From positions 124,001 through 188,000 of the forward strand of contig JAQOOI010000038.1 of assembly GCA_028554645.1 (NCBI GenBank): a DNA stretch of 64,000 bases, in the 5' to 3' direction. Each line of letters starts with the position of its first letter. The stretch's first letter is position 1. The position numbers were made by a program, and so were the translations under genes. Below the pieces are notes generated by a model that was not told where the DNA came from, made no database searches, and was given only the letters and a program-made list of their open reading frames with translations. This document shows, piece after piece, positions 55,355 to 64,000 of this stretch. This stretch comes from Omphalotus guepiniiformis. Its lineage: Eukaryota; Basidiomycota; Agaricomycetes; Agaricales; Omphalotaceae.

Positions 55355-56763
55355 AGGTTCCAATGAAGGAGTTTGGTGTAGAAGATGTATTTTCACAACA
55401 TCCTTCTCACAGAGCAAGTCAAACTCCTGAGGATTTTAATCTTGCAAAGAGAAAGAAAATGGAAGTCTTGTTACCCACCTTGAAACCATCTGAAAAGGAG
55501 AAATACAGACCCCCTGCCATGAGAAAAGAACAAGTTCGTTTTGAGCTACCTGTTGAATCTGACATTGAGGAGCCTGAGTCTCCCTCTGACATGGAGTTCG
55601 ATACTGCACGGAGAGTATCTAACCGACCATTTGACAATGTAAAGGCAATTGATAGGCCACCTATACCAAAGGGAGCACCTGTAGGGAGCCAACACAAGTC
55701 AAAGGAAGGTGATATTACTCAGTCTAGAACTAGAGAAGGAATGAATAGTGACACAAAGAATGCTATTGTTTATACAAAGCCTTTGCGCAAATCTGAGCCT
55801 GATTTCAAGCTTAGAAACTCATTATTCAAACCTGGTCTTGCTGAAGAAATAGCAGACAAAATCTTTAGGTCTGAGATAGATATTAGTAGTGGTGATCTCA
55901 TTGCTATATCTCCTGCACTACAGAAAATCATGCAGAGAAAGTTGAAGAACAGTAGAGTGTATAAACGGCCTATAAAGGCATTTGTTCAAGAGGTTAGGGA
56001 TGAAGATGATCCTGAGTATGGTACTCAACTTGAGGAAGATGTTACTCTGTCTAAGGCAACCTATATGGTTAATGTTGATGATATGGCCTATGAGAGGGAA
56101 GATGTGTTTATTATCTTAGATGAAGACACAGATGACCTTAAGAAAGGTTCAGTGGTTCACAAGGATGTTGTGGATCAATATCAACGAGATATTCCTTCAG
56201 AAGAAAGGGATAAGATCATTATAGTAGCCAGTCAGACTGACAGTCTAAAGGCAATCTATCCAAAAATAAACTACTCTGACCAGCAAATTGAGACAGTCAT
56301 TGACAGTGGCTCTCAAATTGTATCAATGGACACTAGAGTTGCAATTGGTTTAGGCCTGAGATGGGACCCTGCTACAGTAATCCATATGCAAAGTGCAAAT
56401 GGGCAACTACAAGCAACAAGGGGACTAGCTAGGAATGTACCATTTACCTTTGGGGAGATTACAATCTATATGCAGATACATGTAATAGATAAAGTGCCTT
56501 ATGATGTTCTCTTGGGGAGACCATTTGATGTGTTGACAAGCAGTGTAATTAGGAACTTTGAGACTGGAGAGCAAGAAATCACTATCACAGATCCAAACAG
56601 CGGAATGAAGTGTACAATGGGCACATATGATAGAGGTCATGGAGTAAAGGTCAAACCTGTACCCAGTGAACCGAAACTTGTCCCAGAAACACAAAAATCT
56701 TCGAGTATCCCACTCAAGCCTGAGGGGGAGACTCAAAATTTTCATCGGACCTTAATGAACTGA
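55342..56763 (+). CDS. Protease (retropepsin) ORF of second element
   Basis: Frame -1 relative to gag, open from 55342, first ATG 55363, stop TGA 56761-56763. The N-terminal two thirds are charged and low in structure. The retropepsin is marked by ETVIDSGSQIVSM (DSG triad) and YDVLLGRPFDVLTS near the end. It processes the polyprotein. Confidence 0.82.
   Translation, partial: VEKLEVPMKEFGVEDVFSQHPSHRASQTPEDFNLAKRKKMEVLLPTLKPSEKEKYRPPAMRKEQVRFELPVESDIEEPESPSDMEFDTARRVSNRPFDNVKAIDRPPIPKGAPVGSQHKSKEGDITQSRTREGMNSDTKNAIVYTKPLRKSEPDFKLRNSLFKPGLAEEIADKIFRSEIDISSGDLIAISPALQKIMQRKLKNSRVYKRPIKAFVQEVRDEDDPEYGTQLEEDVTLSKATYMVNVDDMAYEREDVFIILDEDTDDLKKGSVVHKDVVDQYQRDIPSEERDKIIIVASQTDSLKAIYPKINYSDQQIETVIDSGSQIVSMDTRVAIGLGLRWDPATVIHMQSANGQLQATRGLARNVPFTFGEITIYMQIHVIDKVPYDVLLGRPFDVLTSSVIRNFETGEQEITITDPNSGMKCTMGTYDRGHGVKVKPVPSEPKLVPETQKSSSIPLKPEGETQNFHRTLMN
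55345..55351 (+). promoter_or_regulatory. Candidate -1 frameshift site between gag and protease
   Basis: G AAA AAC in gag phase, immediately before the TAG. A -1 slip reads on as CTA GAG GTT into the protease frame, which is open from 55342. The first base departs from the strict XXX rule but wobble allows re-pairing. Reinitiation at ATG 55363 is the alternative. Confidence 0.5.
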
Positions 56764-59700
56764 TAGAAGATCAGGGAGAGGTTGCTGTTTGTATTGAGAT
56801 AGATGATGATGGAAATGCTACCATTGCTGGATTTAAGCTGCCAGATGCGAAATTGTTCTCAGAACCTGAAAAGGCTGAAGCATTTGTGTTTGCAGCTGAA
56901 TCCTCCATAAGAGAAAAAGATAAAGGTGCTGCAGATACAGTTAGATCATATCTAAATCATTCTGTAGACTCTGAAAAGAAGCAGGTGTACTGTACCTGGC
57001 GTGAAAATCAAACTTTGGATGAAAATCTGGAGTTAGATACTCCACCAGCGCCTGTATACAATGAGGAACCAGTATCTAAGCGTCAACAAAAGAGGATTGA
57101 TAAGTGTAAATCTGTTAAAGAAAAGCACAAACAATCGCCTCTTAGACCTAGATGGAGCAGAAATGCTAATGGAAACAAGTTTGCTGAGTTAGTAACTGTA
57201 TTGGCTTCAAGAAAGTACAAACCAGTTGCTGTAAAAGTTAAACCTGTTAAAGCTACATTGCCTGCAGAGTTCCGAATTGAGAGAAAAATCCTAGGAAATC
57301 CGTTAAAGGATATGCCTGAGCTACCTACTCATCCACCAGAGTTTACTCCTGGGGAGAGGTATACTCAAGAAAGAAAAGAAATTATAGACAAGAATCATAA
57401 TGAAGGTTTCTTATGGCCTGAAGAAATGAAGCTTGTACATCATCTCATGAAAGTCCAAGAGAAATCATTTGCATGGGAAGCATCTGAAGGTGGAACTTTT
57501 AATACAGAGTTCTTTCCTCCAGTGAAGTTTCCAGTATTGCCTCACACACCTTGGGTGGAAAGGAATATTCCTATACCTCCAGGGATCTATGATCAAGTGT
57601 GTAAGATGATCAAGGACAAGATAGATGCTGGTGTCTATGAGCCTTCTAGTTCATCCTATAGATCTAAATGGTTCTGTGTCTTAAAGAAAGATGGAAAAAG
57701 CTTAAGATTGGTACACAGTTTGGAACCACTCAATAAAGTGACTATCCAACATTCAGGAATTCCTCCTGCAACTGCAGATATAGCTAGAAGCTTTTCTGGA
57801 AGAGCATGTTTGGGATTGCTGGATATCTTTGTTGGCTATGATGAGAGACTGGTTGATGAAAGTTCAAGAGACCTTACAACCTTCCAGACACCTTTTGGCC
57901 CACATAGATTAGTGAAGTTACCTATGGGTTGGACAAACTCTGTTCCTATCTATCATGATGATGTTACATATATCTTCAGAGATGAAATTCCACATGTAAC
58001 TAAACCTTACATTGATGATGTACCGGTAAAAGGTCCAGCTACTCGTTATGAAACTCCAGATGGAGGATATGAGACTATACCTGAGAATTCTGGCATCAGA
58101 AGGTTTGTGTGGGAGCATCTACAGAATATGAACAGAATTGTACAGAGAATGAAACATGCTGGTGGTACTTTTGCTGGTACCAAAGCTTTTATCTGTGTAG
58201 CTGAAGGTGATGTTGTTGGACATCATGTCAGTTATGAAGGAGAAAAACCAGTTGAACGGCTAGCTGAGGTTGTTCTGACTTGTGATGCATCAAAATGGTC
58301 TGAAAAGAAAGATATCCGGTCATTTTTGGGCACTGCTGGTCAGATGAGAATGTTCATAAAGGATTATGCTAAGAAAGCTAGACCTTTAACAATCTTAACT
58401 GGAGATGTACCGTTTCAAATGGGTCCTGCAGAGTTAGAAGCTGTAGAAATGATTAAAGATGGGATTAGGAATGCTCCAGCACTCCGTCCTATTGACTATG
58501 ATTTAAGTTCTGGAATCACCCTTTCAGTAGATACTTCATGGATGGCAGTTGGTTTTCAATTGTACCAAACAGATCCTCTGGATCCTAAGAAGAAATACTA
58601 CAATTGGATGGGTTCTATTACTTTAAATGAGAGAGAAGCAAGGTTTTCCCAACCAAAGAGAGAACTTTATGGCTTGATGTTGGCCTTACAACAAACATAC
58701 TACCAGACATATGGATGTAGGGAACTTACTGTGGAAACAGATGCAAGCTACATTAAAGGCATGCTTGACAAGCCCAGTAGTGGTCCCAATGCAACTATAA
58801 ACAGGTGGATTGAAGAAATAAGGAAGTTTCACTTCACCTTAGTACACATCAAAGGTACTGAACACAAAGGACCTGATGGTTTATCAAGACCCCCTAGGGG
58901 CACCATACCAACTGAAAGAGCTGCGTCTAGAGATCCTGATTCATTTATTGATGAAGATGACGGTCTGCCAGTGAAATTCAGGATGGGAGATGGTGAAACC
59001 GAGTCACCCTTTGAGTTTGAGTCCTTTAAAGATGAAATAGATACTAGAGGAGGTTACTTGCAGGATGTTGCTAAGTCAATTGATGACTTTGAAGACGATT
59101 TGCAAGAAGCCATTGAAGAAGAACGCCATCTGAATTCCATTAGAGCGTTGTTGCTAACTCAATATCCAGTATCTAACTCGGTGTTGCAGTTTGCTCAAAC
59201 TCTTGTTGTGCCTGAAGGAGGTACTGAATGGACACATGAACACCCTTACCGGGAAGATCATAGATCTGCATCTACAAGAGAGCTGGATGATCAACTTGAT
59301 TTAATTAGAGACTGGTATCTGCATGGAAACCAGTATCTAACTCAATTGAGTGGGACACTCCAGAAAAAGTTCTTATCCAGAGCTGTAAAGTTCTTTGTAG
59401 ACAGAGATGGTCGTCTCTATAGGAGAAATGATGATACAGGAGGCCAGCATAGACTGGTGGTGCCTAAAGAGAAAAGGATGTACATGATGCATGCTGCTCA
59501 TGACCATCTGGGACATAAAGGAATGTTTGCAACAAAAGCTCTTATAGAAAAGCGTTTTTGGTGGCCAGACTTGAATGGTGATGTCAATTGGTTTGTCAAA
59601 TCCTGCCAAGTCTGCCAGAACCGCAAAATGGACTTGTTGAAAATTCCTCCCACTCTTACCCACACTCCCGCTCTGTTTCAGAAGATTCATGTTGATGTTT

Positions 59701-60818
59701 TCAAAGTATCACCTGCAAGCAATGGTTGCAAAGATGTTGTACATGGCAGATGTGCACTATCATCTTGGTCTGAAGGAAGAGCTTTAAGATCTGACAATGC
59801 TAGGTCATTGGGAGAATGGTTCTTTGATGATATTATATGCAGATGGGGATGTCCTGATGAAGTTGTAACTGATAATGCACCCCAAATGCGAGCTATGCTT
59901 AAATGGCTAGAAGAGAAATATGGAATTAAAGGGATTAACATATCTCCTTACAATTCACAAGCCAATGGCAAGATTGAGAGAGCCCACTTTGACATTAGAA
60001 CTGCCCTTGCAAAAGCTACAGGGGGAGATTTAAAAAGATGGTGGTGGTTTCTCAAGCATGTCTTCTGGGCAGATAGAATTACAGCTAGAAAGGGACTTGG
60101 ATGTTCACCATACTTCCTTGTTACCGGTGCTGAACCTATTTTACCCTTAGATATTGTTGAGTCCACTTGGTTGGTAAAACTACCAGATAGAATTCTGACA
60201 TATGAGGAACTTATTGGCTATAGAGCTCAAGCTCTAGCTAAACATAGAACCCATGTTCAAGAAATGATATCCAGGATAGATACTACCAAGAGGGATACTC
60301 TAAGACAATATGAAGAAGAATACAGAAATGTTATCAGAGACTTTGATTTCAAACCTGGTACATTAGTACAAGTCAGAAATACACAAGTTGAGAAGAACTT
60401 GGACAGGAAAATGTATCCTAGATACTTGGGACCCATGATTGTAATAAGGAGAACCAAAGGGGGATCCTACATTGTGGCCCAAATGGATGGTACTGTACTC
60501 AGAGAAAAGGTTGCTGCCTTCAGAGTACTGCCCCATGTTGCTAGATATGAACCAATTGAACTGCCTGAGAACATTCATGAACTTATAGACTTGACTAGTG
60601 AACAGCTAGAAGCCATGGTTAATGAAAACACGGAGTTAGATAGTGAACTTGAAAGGGATTATATCTTTGACAGTATTCCTCAATTGAGAATCCCTGTTGA
60701 TGATGAAGACTTAGAAGAGTTCACTGATGGAGAAGCTGCATCAGAAAATGATGTAGATGAAGAAGAGCCTGATTGGGATGCTCCAATGCAGACCAGGGCT
60801 CGTTCTTCAAAGAGATAG
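56724..60818 (+). CDS. Pol (RT, RNase H, integrase) of second element
   Basis: The frame opens at 56724 and overlaps the end of the protease ORF; no ATG is needed if frameshifted. RT has SLRLVHSLEPLNKVT, CLGLLDIFVGYDERLVDESS, FQTPFGPHRLVKLPMGWTNS and the box PYIDDVPVKGP (YIDD). RNase H has TLSVDTSWMAVGFQLYQ, VETDASYIKGML and GPDGLSRPP. Integrase has HDHLGHKG...CQVCQ and a core with HVDVFKV, VVTDNAPQM and KIERAHFD. The C terminus is acidic with no clear chromodomain. Confidence 0.88.
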   Translation, partial: GGDSKFSSDLNELIEDQGEVAVCIEIDDDGNATIAGFKLPDAKLFSEPEKAEAFVFAAESSIREKDKGAADTVRSYLNHSVDSEKKQVYCTWRENQTLDENLELDTPPAPVYNEEPVSKRQQKRIDKCKSVKEKHKQSPLRPRWSRNANGNKFAELVTVLASRKYKPVAVKVKPVKATLPAEFRIERKILGNPLKDMPELPTHPPEFTPGERYTQERKEIIDKNHNEGFLWPEEMKLVHHLMKVQEKSFAWEASEGGTFNTEFFPPVKFPVLPHTPWVERNIPIPPGIYDQVCKMIKDKIDAGVYEPSSSSYRSKWFCVLKKDGKSLRLVHSLEPLNKVTIQHSGIPPATADIARSFSGRACLGLLDIFVGYDERLVDESSRDLTTFQTPFGPHRLVKLPMGWTNSVPIYHDDVTYIFRDEIPHVTKPYIDDVPVKGPATRYETPDGGYETIPENSGIRRFVWEHLQNMNRIVQRMKHAGGTFAGTKAFICVAEGDVVGHHVSYEGEKPVERLAEVVLTCDASKWSEKKDIRSFLGTAGQMRMFIKDYAKKARPLTILTGDVPFQMGPAELEAVEMIKDGIRNAPALRPIDYDLSSGITLSVDTSWMAVGFQLYQTDPLDPKKKYYNWMGSITLNEREARFSQPKRELYGLMLALQQTYYQTYGCRELTVETDASYIKGMLDKPSSGPNATINRWIEEIRKFHFTLVHIKGTEHKGPDGLSRPPRGTIPTERAASRDPDSFIDEDDGLPVKFRMGDGETESPFEFESFKDEIDTRGGYLQDVAKSIDDFEDDLQEAIEEERHLNSIRALLLTQYPVSNSVLQFAQTLVVPEGGTEWTHEHPYREDHRSASTRELDDQLDLIRDWYLHGNQYLTQLSGTLQKKFLSRAVKFFVDRDGRLYRRNDDTGGQHRLVVPKEKRMYMMHAAHDHLGHKGMFATKALIEKRFWWPDLNGDVNWFVKSCQVCQNRKMDLLKIPPTLTHTPALFQKIHVDVFKVSPASNGCKDVVHGRCALSSWSEGRALRSDNARSLGEWFFDDIICRWGCPDEVVTDNAPQMRAMLKWLEEKYGIKGINISPYNSQANGKIERAHFDIRTALAKATGGDLKRWWWFLKHVFWADRITARKGLGCSPYFLVTGAEPILPLDIVESTWLVKLPDRILTYEELIGYRAQALAKHRTHVQEMISRIDTTKRDTLRQYEEEYRNVIRDFDFKPGTLVQVRNTQVEKNLDRKMYPRYLGPMIVIRRTKGGSYIVAQMDGTVLREKVAAFRVLPHVARYEPIELPENIHELIDLTSEQLEAMVNENTELDSELERDYIFDSIPQLRIPVDDEDLEEFTDGEAASENDVDEEEPDWDAPMQTRARSSKR
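56736..56742 (+). promoter_or_regulatory. Candidate -1 frameshift site between protease and pol
   Basis: A AAT TTT in protease phase satisfies the X XXY YYZ rule exactly and lies inside the 40-nt overlap of the two frames (56724-56763). A small hairpin (CTGAT-AGAAG-ATCAG) follows at 56760-56774. Confidence 0.6.
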
Positions 60819-61033
60819 AAAGATAAAACACACTGTATTTGAAAAAGTAGCTAGTTAGATACTCGAGAGAGACTATCTAGCTCAATGAAAAATATATAAA
60901 AGTGTAAAAAGTAGTTCTAAACTACTAAGATGAACGAAAAAGGATGTTCTAAATACTCGAGGATGTCCTATGCGATGTACCAGTGACGTGTATACTACCT
61001 ATACATTGAAACTAAGGTGCTAAAAAGTAACAT

Positions 61034-61810
61034 CTAGTTCAGTGTTAAGTCTGCAGGGGGAAATTCATGAAATGGAGCTGGGTCTGAAGCTACTGCTGGA
61101 CCTGCCTGCAAGGGATCCTGAGAGGCACGATTGGCCTTCTCTTTCGCCTTCCTGAGCTGCTCCAACTTGGAATATTCCTGGTAGGCAAACCTGTACTGAG
61201 AATGGTGATACTGGATAGCATGTTGGTGAACACTGAGTTCAGTCCTCAGAAAGTTGGAAATAGAGTGGAGGACTTCTGGAGAGAAGTGGTCAAGGTCCAT
61301 GAACGGAAATAAAGCCGTAATGCGATTGACTATCTCTTCTCCACTCTCCCTGAGTTTGCGCTCATCTGTAAAGCATAGAGTTAGATACTCGACGCGGTAC
61401 CAGATTGAGTTAGATACTCACGCTCTGTCTCTTCACTAAGGTTGACAAAGGGCTTCTCAATGCGAGGCTTCTTCTGACTAACAGCCTTGGGAGTTTCTGG
61501 GACAGTCTCAGGCTATAGGAGCAAGAAACAGTCAGTCATGCTGTACTTAGCAACTCAGAGTAAAATAACACTTACCACTTTGGACTGAATTGGATTGGCC
61601 TATATGGTCCAAAAATCGTTCAAAGTAAGTAAAAGAGATGAAATAATAAGGCTGAGAAAGGATACCTACCACTGGAGTAGTAGGTACTACTTTGTCCTTA
61701 GCAGTCTTAGCAGCTGCACTAGGGGTGTTGGTAACCTTGCCTGAGTCCTTGCTATCCTTCTTGGGAGCATGGATGGACGCAGAGAGTCCCAGGGCTGGTC
61801 CATCAGCCAT
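61034..61810 (-). CDS. Spliced antisense gene inside the retrotransposon, unknown product
   Basis: On the strand opposite to pol: exons 61670-61810, 61576-61599, 61422-61512 and 61034-61365, joined in frame through GTAGGT, GTAAGT and GTGAGT donors and TAG/CAG acceptors, give 195 residues from MADGPALGLSASIHAPKK to PPADLTLN. The N-terminal half is Lys/Pro/Ala-rich (KDKVVPTTPV, SQKKPRIEKPF); the C-terminal half is helical (FMDLDHFSPEVLHSISNFLR, EYSKLEQLRKAKEKANRA). An acidic upstream exon (61881-61959, PELVDDDDDEDEEIEVI) may precede it. It resembles no retroelement protein; it may be a captured host gene or an antisense regulator. Confidence 0.65.
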
Positions 61811-63037
61811 CTGAAAAATGAAAGGAAAGGAAAATTAGAAATTATTCAGGCCACTATGGAGTTAGATACTCAACAGTAACGTCTCCGTCGCCTGTAATAA
61901 CTTCGATTTCCTCATCCTCATCATCGTCGTCATCAACAAGCTCAGGAGTTTTTTTCTGGCTGCACATAAACAGGCAGTTAGATACTCAAGGTGACGAGGA
62001 TACTTGAGAAAAATGTTTATTGTGTACATGCAATGAGGACATTGCAGTTCATTTTGCTTTGGGGGAGAGGGCATAGGCAGATTCAAAGCAAAATACAAGA
62101 AATTTTTGATTTTCTCAAAGATTCTATGATATTGAGCTCTGGAATTGCTTTTACCTTCAAGATACTAGATGTTTTAAACAGTCAAACATTGAATATCCCT
62201 TTGGAAGCGTAAATTGACTTCAATGTTAGATGAAATTCATGAGTTCTGATTGACTTAGAGACTCAAACAAGTAACATCTAGCTGAAATATGACTTAAATG
62301 TTGTATTGAGTGAGATGTTGCATGTAAAGACTTAGTATCAAACCTGTTTATACAGTTTGGTGTTGAGTGAATGAAATATTTGAAGTTCTATGAGCTTTAC
62401 TTCATGATGTACTAAGATCTTAGAATATATCTTACTACTTGGTAAGTATAGCTCTATGGTCTAAGTACAAGAGAAATAGTAACTGTTAAGTGCTAGACTT
62501 TGCATTTTAAGAATGCTAAAGTGTACTTATACAGTGTCAGCAATGATAAATGAAAGCACAAGAATCATTCACCTTCTGTTAAAAGAAGATAGATGGTCAA
62601 ATCAAGAAATTCCATATAACAGAGATGTTGTTATAAAAGATTAATGAGAAAGAAATACTGGTTGATCTAGTTGCTTACTTGACAACCAAGGCTATTATGC
62701 CTGAACAAGATAGAACAAGTGGAATCCCTAGAGATGTATTCTTCAGGAGGCTCAGGAAGATGTTAAAAGAATGAGAGTTCCTTTGACTTTGATCTGAACT
62801 TCAACAGAAACAGCAATGGGGTTCACTGAAAGTGGCACTGTCTAAGGCATGCTGAATGAGAAATGCATTGATCTGTGATCAAGACAAGACAGAGATCTGC
62901 TCGGCAGTTCACTGTGACAAGGTGTCAACGTGATAGTAAAGCAATTGACTTGACTTCTGTGACTATCTACCTGAAAAAGTAGTATCTAACTCGATATTGG
63001 CCATCATGGACGATCGAGGTCGATCTTATTTTACTTT
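61811..63037. other. Region between antisense gene and 3' LTR
   Basis: Contains the possible upstream exon of the antisense gene (61881-61959) and copies of the 12-bp motif. Otherwise no ORF of note; probably the antisense promoter and the 3' untranslated part of the genomic RNA. Confidence 0.35.
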
Positions 63038-63045
63038 GAGGGAGA
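63038..63045 (+). other. Polypurine tract before 3' LTR
   Basis: GAGGGAGA abuts the LTR start, preceded by a T-rich run (TTATTTTACTTT), the usual context for plus-strand priming. Confidence 0.6.
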
Positions 63046-64000
63046 TGTCGCGACTAAAAGCGGTCTAGGCTTGAAATCATGCAGATTGAGAAAGATTTTG
63101 GTTGTTCAAACATTGGAAACTGAACAATGAGGACTAGAGTTCACCCAGACTGCTAGTTGAAACATGAGAACACACTCAGTTACTCAAGCCTGAGTGTAGA
63201 GTTAGCTACAGTACATGATATGGTACTTAGCAACTGTGACCAATGGGATCATGGAGAGAGATACTAGTTTTGCCTCTCACTTTGTATTGGAGTACCAATG
63301 TTCCATGCTAAGTTGAGTTGGTCAGACCCACCCTCTAAAGACTAGGAACTCTCATGAGTGTTGTTTGATTGTAATCCAAGGGAATGATGGAAGTTACAAT
63401 TCAATCTGAGAAACATCTAAGTCCACTGGACTACCTAACTCCAGCTGGTCTTGCTAACTCAGGTTGGCTGTAAAGACTGAATGCTGAGAGTGCAGACAAT
63501 CTTGTATTGTTCTGACCAGAGAAATATGTTGTACATTTGGTACTATGCTTAGGATGGTGTTACTACTTGTGAACCACCTTTGTCTGTTGGCTAAAGAGGA
63601 AAAATCCTCTAAGTCATTTCTGAAGAATGGAGTTAGATACTCAAGCTATCCTACCATGGAGCTAGATGTTGATTCTGGAGTACCCCTCTGAAATGCAACA
63701 TCTAACTGAGTGATACCCTGAACCCAGACACCCAAATAGGGAAGAATAAACGATTATTGGGACATAATACTGCCCATAGCTTGTTGCTAGAACCAGCTAA
63801 AAGGAGAAGTACCTCCTGGAGACAAATCAGATGCAAGATCTGGTCAGATAGACACATGTGCTACTGTACAGCTTGTGGATGATAGCAACAACGGAGTAGG
63901 GTCTAGATGACCTCTGAAACGAAGAAATAACCACTGGATCTGCTAGGAACCTCACCAGCAGCCCCCAGTTAGGAAATCCAAAAGAGTTGCAAATTTCAAA
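63046..64000 (+). repeat. 3' LTR, first 955 bp
   Basis: Collinear and by eye identical with 51459-52413; cut by the window edge. Confidence 0.92.

Larger units (their letters stand above)
52043..63641. repeat. Dispersed 12-bp motif GAGTTAGATACT across the second element
   Basis: Exact copies, in either orientation, at 52043, 54325, 57030, 59168, 59332, 61378, 61407, 61859, 62981 and 63630. One-mismatch copies lie near 52563, 60853 and 61976, and related ACATCTARCT words near 52109, 54794, 61029 and 62272. Half of the exact copies extend to the dyad GAGT-N5-ACTC. They lie in LTR, gag, pol, introns and non-coding DNA, and in different reading phases (VSNS, YLTQ, ELDT). Confidence 0.85.
51459..64000 (+). 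mobile_element. Second Ty3/Gypsy-like LTR retrotransposon (right end outside window)
   Basis: Long LTRs, tRNA-Lys primer site, gag, protease, pol (RT, RNase H, integrase), a spliced antisense gene, polypurine tract and 955 bp of the 3' LTR. The visible part of the 3' LTR is identical to the 5' LTR by eye and the ORFs are open, so insertion should be recent. Confidence 0.92.

Overview
The window is nuclear DNA of a filamentous basidiomycete, most likely a mushroom-forming agaricomycete. The basis is compact genes cut by many 45-80 nt introns with CTRAY-type branch points, a fungal NACHT-ankyrin receptor, a TEA/ATTS regulator, a type II membrane GH5 glucanase, a neutral ceramidase, a tRNA-Lys with a very short intron, and Ty3/Gypsy-type retrotransposons. 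Gene models were spliced by eye; no search was run.

Layout. 1-1343: 3' end of a retroelement (terminal ORF, polypurine tract, 214-bp LTR). 1977-4620: a small hypothetical gene, then an SRA-YDG (modified-cytosine reader) gene in nine exons behind three MluI cell-cycle boxes and a TATA box. 4.6-8.3 kb: weak coding traces and a decayed gene with a 10-bp tandem duplication. 8339-20368: a NACHT-ankyrin gene split by an 8.75-kb Ty3-like element (8937-17684; 756-bp LTRs, 4-bp target duplication ACGC, three ORFs). 21.1-22.6 kb: single-pass membrane protein (minus). 23148-23230: tRNA-Lys(CTT). 23.2-31.3 kb: gene-poor, with coding-like fragments. 31347-34158: GH5 glucanase. 34.2-38.9 kb: long non-coding stretch before a TEA/ATTS gene (38923-40717). 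41.4-46.3 kb: minus-strand hypothetical gene and neutral ceramidase. 47983-51165: a 3.2-kb terminal-inverted-repeat element with an 11-bp GTATAC minisatellite and a nested 139-bp MITE. 51459 to the right edge: a second, apparently young Ty3-like element with 1.8-kb LTRs, gag, protease and pol in three frames, and a spliced gene on the opposite strand between pol and the 3' LTR.

Connections. The second retrotransposon has a primer binding site that matches, over 18 nt, the 3' end (plus CCA) of the tRNA-Lys gene in this same window. Its frames are arranged as two successive -1 steps, each at a slippery-type heptamer, whereas the first element joins gag-pro to pol through an overlapping TAATG stop-start. 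The second element also carries a dispersed 12-bp word, GAGTTAGATACT, about ten times exactly, in both orientations and in coding and non-coding DNA. The strongest candidates for something undescribed are this motif array, the antisense spliced gene, the mosaic LTRs of the first element, and the promoter of the SRA gene.
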